64,000 nucleotides of DNA from Omphalotus guepiniiformis (Eukaryota; Basidiomycota; Agaricomycetes; Agaricales; Omphalotaceae): positions 1-64,000 of the forward strand of contig JAQOOI010000043.1 of the NCBI GenBank assembly GCA_028554645.1, read 5' to 3'. Positions 22,109 to 33,178 of this stretch are shown here, one piece after another. The position numbers were made by a program, and so were the translations under genes. Position 1 is the first letter of the stretch, and every line of letters starts with the position of its first letter. The notes under the pieces are model-generated. The model worked only from the letters and a program-made list of their open reading frames with translations, was not told the origin of the DNA and ran no database searches.

Positions 22109-22731
22109 ATCGCATGCGCATTATGAGGGTTGCTTCAATAATGTGTTCGCTTTTATTTTTTCATCGTAAATACAAATACTATCTCTTTGAAACTCAAGTG
22201 AAAGTGTGCAAAGTGCAACATATATTGATAGTAGAAGAGTCTCATTGTAAGTTTCTATCTGTGATCTTACAGTAGCAATCTAAAAAATGTTACATGCTGA
22301 ATATGAGTGATCTTAATATGAAGTTTTCCAAGTAGCCTGAAAGAAGTCCATACAATTCAATCAACTTAGACTGTAGATTTCACCATCTGATTTCATAAAA
22401 GAAATGCTTGACCAAATAACATTGTTCAATTGTAGAGCTCAGAAAAAAAGATCAGTCCTTATGAGCAGCCAAAACAAGGTGATGCAAATGCAATAAACAA
22501 CTGATCCACAGAAATTTGCACATCCTGAATTCATTTTATTCACTCTGGTCTGTCAGACTCTACTCACTCTGTGCACCCTAATCTGTCAGACCCTACTTGA
22601 ACCCTACTCACTTCACTCTGTCAGACCCTACTTGCACACTACACACTCTAGTCTCTCAGACCCTACTCAGACCCTACTCATCCTACCTTTCAGACCCTAT
22701 CTTGGACCCTACTAGTCTCTAATAACCCTAT

Positions 22732-23205
22732 AGGTGACATGTCGACATGTTTATTATGGCCCATAATGATCAGGATATATTATTAGAATGATCATACTAC
22801 ACGCTGATCTATGAGTAGGAGGCTACAGAAGATATCTCTTGAATTGCCTGGGATGGAAAGCACAGAGTTGAGATCTAGAAACCCTCTCTGTTGTCGTGTT
22901 GCGAATTAGCACCACAACTGGATTGGGGAAATCAGATGCTAGATATACCAGTAGTTCTCCAAGTAGCCTGTAGCACTGAGCAAAAAGACGCAGGATTCAG
23001 ACTGCATTGCCTTTCAAATGATTCTTGATCGTCGTAATGGATTGTCGTTATCAATCTCATTCTTTACATGTAGGAAGCTTCCGAATCTTTGCAGGAGAAC
23101 TGCGCTATTAGTCTTATGTGCTACCCCCTGACATTATAAACAGTGAATTGTACCTATGTCTATCAGGCATCTTTCCAACCTTTCCTTCCCCTCCCCGCAA
23201 GATGC
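22732..23205. other. Unique region between copy 2 and the permease gene
   Basis: No gene assigned. Immediately after the element's end lies the 14-nt palindrome ACATGTCGACATGT (22737-22750), followed by ATTATGGCCCATAAT. The rest is the 3' flank of the permease. Confidence 0.45.
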
Positions 23206-25236
23206 TCAGCGCCCCACCTCCAGCGGAACCCTTTTAAATACATCCCTCTTGATCCCATCCTGCATTACCACTTCCTCCCTAACAACTCTATATCTGCCCC
23301 TTCTCGGCAAAACCTTCGCCCAGAGCAACCAGTACGCCATACCCAATGTAAACACGCCTACGGAGACGGCAAAATGCAGCCAATATGGTATGTGTGCGTA
23401 CAGCACGAGATTCGGGAGCGGAGGTACAAGAGGTGCGAGAATGAGGAAAAGGTTGGAGAGGGCGAAGAGAAAGAGGAGCAGGGTCGGAGAACTGTAGGGG
23501 GGTTGCCAGGATCGGTGTGTTCCACGGGTAGAGGACAACGAGGTGGAGGTGCGGGTGCGGGTGCGGAGGTAGATGAGACCGATGGAGATGAAGAAGTTTA
23601 TTATAGCGTACGGATACGACGCAACTGCAGAAAAAAGGTCAGAAAAATGTATATTTTGGACCAAGCAAGGAATAGAAGCGGATGGAAGGGACAGTACGAT
23701 TTAGAACAACAATAACAAAAAGAACTCACGATTTAAGACGAAATTATAAGCGTCGCCTGGGGGTACGGCCACGATAACTACTGATGAGACGAACCAATGT
23801 AGAACGAGCCCCGCAGCGGGCGTGTTGAACGGATCGTTGGAGGCAAAGACGTGAGAGAAAGGGAGGAAACCCAAACGGCCTAGTTCTTGATTCACTAAGG
23901 TAAGGGGATAAAATTCAGCTTGACGATGTAGAACAGAGTGAATGGACATACAACGGCCGTGCGTGAATATCACCGACATGACGTTTCCGAGGGCACTTAG
24001 TGCAACAAATACACTGAGAGCTTGCTCAGCTTGTGGGCCGAACATGTTGCGGAAGTACAATGCGCTACAAGAGAGAGAAAAAAACACGTCAGAGAAATTA
24101 AGGTACAGCTAGAAGAAAGACTGACGCAATTGTTTGCTTTGAATGGATAATCTCCTCCTTTGACACAGCAGCGAAGTACGCTACATTTATGAACAGGTAG
24201 ACCAAAGTAACAGAGGCAATAGCAATAGGACCTGCGATTTTGACTGTGCGGACAGGGTTGCGGACTTTGGAGAGAGTGTAGTTGACGTTGGAGTATCCGA
24301 TGAAAGACCTATGTGTCACGAAGGGTCAGAAACGAGGCCAAAAGAACAGAGATAAGAAAACGCACCAAATTACACTATACAACCCTGTTACGAAGGCATT
24401 CGGACTGACATTTGTCCCTTCCCAAATATGTTCGAAATTCCGCGGCCTCTGTTCCTCAGGAAGATCACGAAGACGGCCTAACCCAGCGAGAGCAAATAAT
24501 CCAGAAAAAGAGATCAAAACGAGCACGAGAATCTTGAATATGCCAAGGGCATTCTGAATGCGAAGACCCCATTTGATAGAGATAACGTGGACACAGAGGG
24601 CGAAGGTGACGCAGGCAAGGGCGAGACATCGTTGATTCCATTGATTTACGGGGTAGAATAGCGCACGTAAAATGTCTGCGAATGGTGATTTAACGCAATG
24701 AAGAAAAAGACGAAAAAAGAGCGCAATAACATTCCCCGAAAACGGTCGAGCTTCCCACAGTCCAAGGTATGCATGCGGCATAGACAGTGTACGCCATCAC
24801 GACGAGGTACTTGGGCTTGGTGTAGATGAGGCTGAGGTAGGTGAGCTCACCACCGGATCGGGGTAAACCTGTACCGAGTTCGATGTAGACTGTGAGGCCA
24901 GCGACAGTAATGAGAGCTCCAAGGACCCATAGAACGAGAGCGAGGCCAACTGAACCGGAGGCGAAAAGAATCAAGGACGGTGTAGCAAAAATGCTGTAAA
25001 ATCGCTCAGTATATCTTCAAAGGTTTCGAATGAAAACCAAGAGTGACGCACCTCGTTCCTGCAACCCGGTTGAATATGAGGAGAATGGCGGACGCAAGGC
25101 TGATAGTGCGTTTGGATTTCGGGACCTCATCACAGTCTTCTCCGTCACGAGCTGTGAGAATTGTTAGATCTGAAGACAACGAAAGAAATGACTAGGACTC
25201 ACTTAGCAGAGGAGTCGTCTCCGAATCGACACTCAT
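23206..25236 (-). CDS. APC-family amino acid permease, methionine permease-like
   Basis: Multi-exon minus-strand gene for a plasma-membrane amino acid transporter of the APC superfamily, closest in my reading to the fungal high-affinity methionine permeases (MUP type). Exon 1 starts at ATG 25236 (MSVDSETTPLL). Exon 2 reads SKRTISLASAILLIFNRVAG, then FATPSLILFASGSVGLAL and LTVYIELGTGLPRSGGELTY, the conserved TM1-TM2 region. Splicing at about 24740 gives VFGEYILRALFYPVNQWNQR. Later exons give FSGLFALAGLGRL, SFIGYSNVNYTLSKVRNP, NPVRTVKIAGPIAIA, FGPQAEQALSVFVALSALGN and DPFNTPAAGLVLHWFVSS. Twelve transmembrane segments are expected. The exons join without breaks in the places I checked. The stop is at 23206. 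Substrate is inferred from family resemblance only. Confidence 0.85.
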
Positions 25237-26288
25237 TGCCGCCAGTGAGCTCGAGATATGTCTCAAATCTCTACCCTCTAATCTTACTCAGTTACTGAGG
25301 TCCTTCACATGGGAATGAATGACGAAAGATTGGTGTAAAATGAGCAAAAAAGACTCGGCCCATTCAAAATCTATCGTGATGGTCAGCATTTTCGAGATTT
25401 TAAAGCATTCCACTTACTACGTTCTGACTATACTTTTCTTCCTTTTTCTTTCATCGACAAACTTTGAAACGAATATACCTGCAGGAAGTTCGAGGACCAA
25501 GTTGAAGAAAAGGAGGTAACGTGAGAATATGCGCGCGAGCCAGACGCGAAACGCGCTAAGTACGACTCTACTTCATACCACCACCAGTATGTCCAAGCCG
25601 CAGGTCTGGGTGAGTTCAAGCATTCTTTCTCGTATAGGCTCGAACGGTCTCATTCACGATGTCAGGCAGGAGGTAGCTAAGTAATTGCATGTGGCTCCGG
25701 ACAAGGTTCGCCTTTGGAATGTACGTTGATCATTTACTTCGATTCCAGCTCCTTGCTGATACCCAACAGCCACAATCACAATTAGACTACCAGCACACGG
25801 ACGACCCACGAGCGCGATTGGAACAAAATGGGGACAAACTTCAATCATTTTGTGATCAGCTCGATGAGGACGTCCAACTCGAGATTTTCCTTCAACCTTT
25901 TCCTCCATCTCGCAAGAGAAACGCTTCGTCTTCCACTTTGATTGCAGAGGTCTTCAAGATCCCAGTAAAGGTGACAAAGGAGGTCACGGATGACGCTGAA
26001 GCAGGCGACGAGATCTCGGCGCTTACTCGAAGTACGTGTCTCACCACGCTCTTCATAACCGAACGCTGACCTGGCAAACGCCTTATCTAGCGTACCATCG
26101 CCTATGACAAATAATAAAACGCAACAGCTCTTCAGTCACCTCCAGCTGTGAACTATCTCACCCACCAGGCTGTATTATCGCCTATTCGAGACGGCCGATA
26201 CGCCCACAATCAGAACGCAAGGACGACATTTATCAGTACCCATTGAAATCTACCTTCAGGATCATTTTCGTTTCAACATAGCTTCACA
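25237..26288. other. Region without a recognisable gene
   Basis: Open frames occur (for example 25689-26069 plus, with DDPRARLEQNGDKLQSF and ARST-rich C terminus), but no family is recognised. It includes the permease promoter on the left. The right end may contain decayed upstream exons of the desaturase fragment. Confidence 0.4.
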
Positions 26289-26725
26289 ATGTCGATCATA
26301 CTCGCTGTCATCTTTCAAGCTACGCACATCGTCGACACAGCAGTGTTTCCGCGTGTAAATCCCAAGACCGGCAACATGGACGTCGACTGGGCACGTTTAC
26401 AAGTAGAGACGGCACAAGATTACGGCCACGATGACCCACTTATTACCTTCTTCTCTGGTTCGCTCAACTATCAAGTACGTGATTCATCCTCCCGTTTCAT
26501 CAGTGGGCCCACAAGGGATTCACGCCTACCATCATGCAGGTAGTTCATCACCTGTTCCCATCAATTGCCCAAGAACATCTTCCAGCTGTTGCGAAAATTG
26601 TAAAGGAGACGGCGAAAGAGTTTGGGGTCAAGTATGAAATTGTCGGTATTTCTGCGAGTTTATCTGATCTCCTCCTCGAAGATGAGTTCGCCGTCTACAG
26701 AAAAATACTCTGTGGGCTGCAATAG
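26289..26725 (+). pseudogene. Fatty acid desaturase, C-terminal fragment
   Basis: Two exons joined by an intron from GTACGTGATT to CATGCAG give HIVDTAVFPRVNP, then ITFFSGSLNYQ spliced to VVHHLFPSIAQEHLP, ending at 26725. The Q-x-x-H-H box (QVVHH) is the third histidine box of membrane front-end-type desaturases, which are di-iron enzymes of the ER. The cytochrome b5 domain and the first two histidine boxes, normally several hundred residues upstream, are not found in the preceding 1 kb, so no active enzyme can be made. It could be a real truncated gene with diverged exons, but loss of two metal-binding boxes argues for a pseudogene. Confidence 0.7.
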
Positions 26726-26999
26726 GGGGACATATTGGATTGTTGAGGATGCTTGGGACTCCACCACATTCTCATTGAAAGTTTTCGAAATTGGACATTT
26801 TAGATCTAGAAGGAAGCTCGATACCACAATTTAGATCCTAGTTCTGCTCTTCAGGAACATTACTACCATCGCTGCTATTTTGTTCTTATAATCTTCTATT
26901 TACATCACTAATCAATCTTACTTAGTATCATATTACCGTCACTGAGGGGGTTATTGAGAAATGACATTGCATGACCGTCCGACCCTCGCTCGCGGGAGC
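26726..26999. other. Short intergenic spacer
   Basis: AT-rich 3' flank of the desaturase fragment; nothing else seen. Confidence 0.4.
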
Positions 27000-28232
27000 T
27001 CCTGCTACATATGCATATACTGATAGCGCGTTGCTCATTCAGTCAACAGGGCCGTACGGTAACTACACGCATAGTTTACCGTCGGTGCATTCAGCTGCCG
27101 AGCATGGAACGCATGGATACGACTCGGAAACACAATCCTGCAATCAATTCATCTCATTCCAAGGTATAAATCAGATAATTCCATTGGGTGAAGCTTGAAC
27201 GGACAGAAAAGCCCATAGCGGTGGAGGTATCAGCGTACATTAGATACCTTCTCATTAGGTCCAACAGTGAATTGAGCGTTTTCGTAATCCCTCCACTCAG
27301 ATTCTGCAGATTTCGAACAACAACATTAACGACACCCCGAAACACCAAGATAGAAAATCTCGTACCCAACATCACAAAACCTCCTATGCCCACTAACCCA
27401 CACAAATCCTGCACAACGCCCACATGCGTGCTTCAGTCTATCGAGGTACTCGTTTAGCTTCTGCGCAATTTTGCCTTGGTATGTTTGGCGGAACGCATAC
27501 GAATTTGTCGAGCCGGCTTTGCTTGAGTCTGCGTATGCCGGAGACGAAGCAGGCGGGGCGAGAGAACTCGCATGAGACAAGTCGCGGCGCCGACGACGCG
27601 TTGTTGACCTTATAGATATACATTAAAACAGTTAAGGCAAAAAAGTGGATGAGCGCACCATACGGTAAAGTTATCTCCCACTGCAGTGAATGTGCACCAC
27701 TGTCGCAGCTAAACAACAAGGCCAAACGCTTCTCCCACCGGTCTACGAAAGAACTCGAAACACCCGCTCGTGAGGCTCGTTGTCGATAGGCAGTAACCAA
27801 GATAAAATGACCGCCAATGGGCCTGAAGCAACCTACATGGCACCTTGAAACGTCGTGAGCAGGTTCTCCTAACCTACAAAAGAGCCTGGATCCGGGTATC
27901 GTCTGCGTACGAGGAGTTTCAGTGATAGTCCACATAGATATAGCGCAATGCGAACTCACGAAACCATGCCGAACGAATTACGCCATTTGATCGACGATGC
28001 AAAATTTCCGGCGTATCTGCACTGAACAGTCCAGGTAAACAAGGAGCGTCGAAAGAGGGAGATGCAAGCTGTTAAGCCAGCTCCAGCTATAGCCAGTTGA
28101 GGGAGAGAAACTCTCAGACCTTAGCCCACTCGCGAAGAGAGACGATGAAGTCTTTGTGCGTAGCGAGTGTTGCGGCCTTCGGTAGCTTTCGTGAGTGAAG
28201 AAAAAGAAGAGAGTACTGGTGATAAACTTCAA
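27000..28232 (-). pseudogene. Histidine acid phosphatase, decayed copy
   Basis: The minus strand is homologous, piece by piece, to the phosphatase at 31446-33085. At 27330-27580 it reads PAYADSSKAGSTNSYAFRQ and GKIAQKLNEYLD, matching PAYLDPSNKGSTTSNAFRQ and GRIAERLNGYLD in the other copy. The segment at 27660-27930 matches the other copy's RYPEPNSFVGWQ region and ends upstream in FVRHG near 27955, the catalytic histidine box of the family. A putative signal-like start (MKFITSTLFFFF) is at 28232. Frames change repeatedly and the QMA-stop-FVRHG junction contains a stop. The C-terminal HD-motif exon is not recognisable. This copy is dead. Confidence 0.7.
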
Positions 28233-28584
28233 CCAGTATAAATACTAGTATGTGCACTGTGGACTCCCAAAGACGATGCACGCGTACAGGCATATCAAAG
28301 TATTGTATAAAAACCGATTATATCGAGCCCTATTAGCCCTATTAGACCAAGTAGTAAAGTCGAAATTCACTGAGAGAAAAACTTACGTATACGCGCGTTC
28401 GCGTCACCATTCCCCGCACGTGAGACACGTGCTAAAGCGTGGACCATCCAAAGATTACCAAAGCCCATATAAAACGCGTCCTCCCAAAACTTTCCTCTTC
28501 ATGATCATCCACAAGGTTCTCTAGTGACTCTCCGACATAACCACCCATTCCTACAGGATCCTACCCATTCCTACCTTCTAAATT

Positions 28585-30618
28585 ATGCCGTCTGTTTCTC
28601 TCTCATCGACTCAACCATCGACATCTCGGGATCATCGTGATCGCACGCATGCTAATGCCACAAGTCATGAAGCACGAGCAAGTCAGGCTCGCAACTCTAG
28701 AGGGTTCAGTGTCGAGGATGAAGAGATAATTGAGGAGCTCTTACGGTGTGAGGCATATCAGTGAGTCGTTTAATATTCTGCATTCACTTCCGTATTTCCT
28801 TGGGAAGAAAGCCAATGAGCCACTTTACGGTCCATCGAATTTGAATGCACCAAGCCTAGTCGTGATATACTAACCAAAACCACTTGATAGGATGCCACAG
28901 AATGACGAGCCCTATACAGAGCTAGACGATATCATCTCAAATATGAGCTCGCAAGGGACCACGAACGACAACGACAACGAGACTGTAGATTGGGACCGTT
29001 GGGAAAAGATCATCGACGAGGTGATATTACGCGAAAGCAGGAATAAGAAAGAGGTGGCATCAGCTCAGAGGGGTGGTGAAGGTGACATCGACCCTCGAGC
29101 ACAAGCAACCGCCACTGCGGCTGTCGCTCGTATCGTTGAGCAAAGATCAGCTCCGTCGAAGGTCCCTTCGATTGATACCTTCAAGTTCGCCTATCCTAGG
29201 ACGAACACGACGAACGCTACACCACTGGCGTTCACTACTTCATTGTCATCCCAAACAGTCCTGCCTCCGGGCGGACAACACCACTATCCGTATGACCCTC
29301 AACGACCGGCACAAGGGGGTATTTGGAGCTCGACACCGGATAGACAGAGGATACCACCTTCCTCTTACTCGTCGTTATCTGACGCCCTGGGCGTTCCAAT
29401 AGAGGTTACCACACATGCAACTGGAACCTCAACTGCCATTTCAGGGAAGGAAAATCGTCGAAATGATCTTCAGGGTTTTGCCAATAGTGATGGCAACAAC
29501 CTCGGTATGCCTCCGGTGGGCCGTGCGTATGGTACGAGCCAAGGGAAAGTATGTGTATCTGCGACCGGGATGGGCATGAGGGTAGCGGGGTACGTCAGAA
29601 ACTCTTGTCACCTCCTTAATATCACTGACCTCTGCTCGCATAGTAGAGGTGTCGCACAAGGACAGATGGTACCGCCACCAGGACTATTGGTGTCTGGCGC
29701 AGCACACGCGCACGCAGGTGCGATGCCGTATCAGGCGTCAATGTAAGTCCACGGTGATCCTTTCTCGCCAGCGAACACTAAGCCGTATCTCCTGTATTTA
29801 GGAATCAAACCCTCGGCAAGCGGACGTTTAGCCAATATGCAACTGCCTCCCATACTGTTCCCCCCGCTCCGCCTGCTATGGGACGCAGCATCACCTACCC
29901 AATGTCGGCTCCTCCGAGGGTTGATAACAGGGTAGGTATGCAAAGGACGATGACATTGCCCATGGCGCAGAATCCAAGGACCCAGACGACGCAGACGTCA
30001 GGCATGGGGATGGCGGGGCCTAGCCAGTACTCTGCTAGTGCGGGACTTAGTTCATTCCCTAGTTCCTCGTACGTGTTATTCCTCGCCCCACCCAAAATCC
30101 AAATTAACCTTTTTTCGAACAGATCCCAACTACCCACATCATCCACACCACACGGCATTTACCCCAAACCAATCAACCTCTGGAGATCAGTCTCCAGTTC
30201 TACACCTCTCCCAGTACAAATCGACTGTAAATGGCCATCCGAGTCTGGTACAGGCCTCTGCGGCGCCCCAATTCAATCCTACACTGACGCTCAGTTACAC
30301 GCCCAGGTACATGCGCACGGAAAAGGCAGCGCTAAGATTCGATGTTTATGGGAAGGGTGCGGAGTTGAAGTGAGGGTTCAAAATTATATCAATCATTTCC
30401 ATGCGTATCATCACCCGTATGGGAGGTTATATTGCGAATGGTGCGGGAGAGGATTCGTACAGGTTGGTAGAGGATATAGGGATCATGTTAATGGGGGTGT
30501 TTGTCGTAAAGTTAGATCTAGAGGTGGTCCGCCGCGAGGAACGAACGGAAATCCGATTGAGGGCGATGAGGGTGTTGATGGACACACTGGACCTGCGACG
30601 ATGGGTAGAATGAGTTGA
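28585..30618 (+). CDS. Zinc-finger protein with C-terminal Cys/His cluster
   Basis: Five exons (28585-28760, 28891-29589, 29644-29742, 29802-30068, 30123-30618) splice in frame into 578 residues. The first 420 or so residues are low complexity (Ser, Thr, Pro, Gly and Met rich) with an acidic N-terminal stretch (SVEDEEIIEELL). The C terminus has a zinc-binding cluster: DCKWPSESGTGLCG with H-A-Q-V-H-A-H, then CLWEGCGVEV with HFHAYHH, then YCEWCGRGF with H and C further on. The spacing resembles atypical C2H2 fingers of mushroom transcription regulators. It is probably nuclear and DNA-binding. All intron joins keep the frame and no break is visible. It lies between the two phosphatase copies on the opposite strand. 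Confidence 0.8.
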
Positions 30619-31445
30619 TTTGTCTGACTTGATTTGAATGGACTTACCTGTAGCATATATGAGGACTCTACTGTAGCACTAGTGAATTTGTATCGTTAGT
30701 ATTATATCATTTTCGTTTGCGAGATTTAGAAAAGTTGAGATGAGATGGTGACTGTGAGGACAGAGAGTGCGCCAAAGCTTTGTTTAGGGCAGGCGCATCC
30801 GGTTGGAGGGAAGTATGACTAAGCGACGCGCGACCCGAAATTCTCCAGGGCCTTCGAATTCGTTTCTTCTGTACTTATGTACTTCTATGATGTGCTGCCG
30901 ATGTACATTGAAACTCTTGTACACAATATGAACCTAACCGCTGTAAGCATCCCCACTCGAAAATTCTGTCGATGAAAACTGACCTTCACTGGAGCTCTAC
31001 AGCCGTAATATGTATATTTGGAGCTGAGAACCGTGAAAGTCTAAAGATTCTCGAATAACCGTCGGAAATTGACCTTTGACGAGAAAAAGGCTCAAGGTTG
31101 CAGGTATGAGCTGGTTGACTGGAGGGGTAAGGTAAGTAGGGTATGTGGAACTCTGTTATTGTGACGGTTTGAACCAGTTTTCTTGTAGATATGCGACTGT
31201 ATGCGCAATAACAAGTTCGTTTCATGTAACGTCGAATATCGAATATCCGTCTCTTCATCCTCCGACTCACGGTATGCTCGAAGTTTAAGCTTTTATTACC
31301 TGCAAGCCTCGTCGAACGAAGTACGATTGTTTGCGTTTACTCTTATGTAGCAGTTCTTGAGGTGACCCCCGTTGGCACTTCGTACCCTCCAAATACGAAG
31401 TTCTTACTCCTTCCTACTCCAGGCCTTCACCGTTGCATACCATCC
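30619..31445. other. Intergenic region
   Basis: No gene assigned. It holds the 3' ends of the zinc-finger gene (plus) and the phosphatase gene (minus), which converge. Confidence 0.5.
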
Positions 31446-33085
31446 CTAATTAACCCCAACAACCACCTCCTCCCCATCCCCCCTCATCGTCAAAAACCTA
31501 ACCTCACCCACAACCCCATCAACACCCTCCAACCCACACCTCTCACCAAAATCACCCGCAACCCTCCTCCTCTCCCCATTCACATACTCCGTAAACTGCT
31601 CCAACGAACACGTTTTCCCCGGTCCGCTCTCACATCCCGGAATAGGAATAGGTGCACCATCCGCTCGAACCCTAACGAAAACCTCCTCCTCCTCCTCCTC
31701 CTCCTCCTCCTTGCTTCTCTCAGTCTCTGTGTTATTGTTATTGACCGACCCTCCGAGAACATTTGACACGTGGAATATCCCTTGTGAAGCGATTTGTGCT
31801 GCCTCCGGCCCACCGGAGGTACATGTGAGTCTATCGAGAGCGACGTACCCCCTGAAAGCGACGAGGTGTGAAGAACGGAAGGTTCGGTTTGGATTTGGGG
31901 TTGTTGGTGATAAAGGAGCGAATGTTGAGGAGTTCCATAGGCCAAGGGCGGATATTAGGGGTGGGATGTTGATGTCGTGCTACAAGACATTAAACGTGTT
32001 AAGGTGTTTGTTATCAGATACAGTGAATCGCGTTGAGAGGTGGAACATACAGAGAACCCCATGATAAGCGGTGGAGGTATTAGTGTGCCATTATCTACTG
32101 TCTTATTAGGACCCACAGAGAATAAATCCGAGATGGCTTTTATCCATGGATAACCGACGGTTGCGGAGAGTGGATTACCGGGTCCTGAACCGTAGTAATA
32201 GTTAAGATCTTGAGCGTATTCGTAGTCCATCCATTCAGATTCTGTAGGTATCACGTCAACAACCACTTCAACAAGAACAAGAAAGATATTGTTGCAACAC
32301 ACCAGTAAAAACATCACAAAATTTCCTATCACCACTAACCTCAACCCCAAACCCACATAAATCCTGCATAACACCTACATGGGTGCTATTCAGCTTCAGC
32401 TCCCCATCGAGATACCCATTTAACCTCTCCGCAATCCTGCCCTGATACGACTGACGGAACGCATTCGAGGTTGTAGAGCCTTTGTTGCTTGGGTCTAAGT
32501 ATGCGGGACACGAAGAAGATGGAGTGAGTGAATCGGCGAAGGGTGCTGATGGGGATGAATCTGGTAGGATGATTATGGATCCACGGTTGAGAGAGGGTAT
32601 GGAGAGGTAGTTCCCTGATGAGAGGTATCCTCGGATGAAATATGTCGCTATATCGATGACGCGTTGTTGACCTGCAGACCTTGAACACAGAGCTCATCAA
32701 ATCTACAGAAAACAAGACTCGGACTCGTAGGAAGAACGCACCAAACAGTAAAATTCTCTCCACCAGGAGTAAATCCATACTTCTTTCGCAACTCAACACC
32801 AAGGTCGAACGCTTCCCTCGCACCAGTCGACGAAAGGAATAACGGTTCGTGAGGTTCGTTATCGATAGGCGGTACCCAAGATGGTATAAACGTTAATGGG
32901 CCACGAGCGATGTACGTTGCGTTTTGAAATGTAGAATATAAGTTTTGCCATCCTACGAAGGAATTTGGTTCTGGGTATCGTCTGTGTACGAAGGTACGGT
33001 TGAGGGCAGGCGACCCGGTCGATCCGCAAACTTGTGCAATCTTGCCTCGTCCTGACACAATCTCTTCACTTGTGTTTACAATCAT
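31446..33085 (-). CDS. Histidine acid phosphatase-like protein, N terminus uncertain
   Basis: Secreted-type histidine phosphatase superfamily protein (phytase/acid phosphatase branch), which hydrolyses phosphomonoesters through a phosphohistidine. The minus strand gives RRYPEPNSFVGWQNLYSTF, FIPSWVPPIDNEPHEPLFLS, GAREAFDLGVELRKKYGF, then after an intron WSAGQQRVIDIATYF, later ESEWMDYEYAQDLNYYYG and, after a further intron, SHDINIPPLISALGLW, which contains the catalytic HD motif. The C terminus has a poly-Glu run and ends at 31446. The RHGxR box that should lie just before RYPEP is not seen. An acceptor (CACAG) precedes RYPEP, so an upstream exon is expected, but only about 180 bp separate it from the next gene, and the best candidate there reads VVRN rather than VRHG. 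It may be N-terminally damaged. Confidence 0.65.
31681..31712. repeat. CCT microsatellite coding for poly-Glu
   Basis: About 30 nt of CTC/CCT repeats in the last exon of the phosphatase; on the coding strand it gives a run of nine or so glutamates after KEE. Confidence 0.8.
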
Positions 33086-33178
33086 GCGACCTTGCTTTTA
33101 CTTATATTCCGTACAACTGCACTATAAGATAAGTCTTCGACTGTGCAGACCTCACATACCTTCGAAATCATTGGCAGG

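Larger units (their letters stand above)
20914..22731 (+). mobile_element. Telomere-flanked element, copy 2 (5'-truncated)
   Basis: It begins abruptly inside the large ORF at AGGAACGAGAACGTCAG and continues to the 3' end TAATAACCCTA. It is almost identical to the corresponding part of copy 4 (49811-51628). It contains the last 180 or so codons of the ORF, the palindromic repeats, one tRNA-like unit and the CCCTA-rich tail. The sequence to its left is unrelated. Confidence 0.85.

Noticed and set aside
24700..24780. A frameshift in the permease at VFGEC/GNVIAL
   Set aside because: An intron from GTTATTGCG to TTCGCAG restores VFGEYILRALFYPVN in frame.
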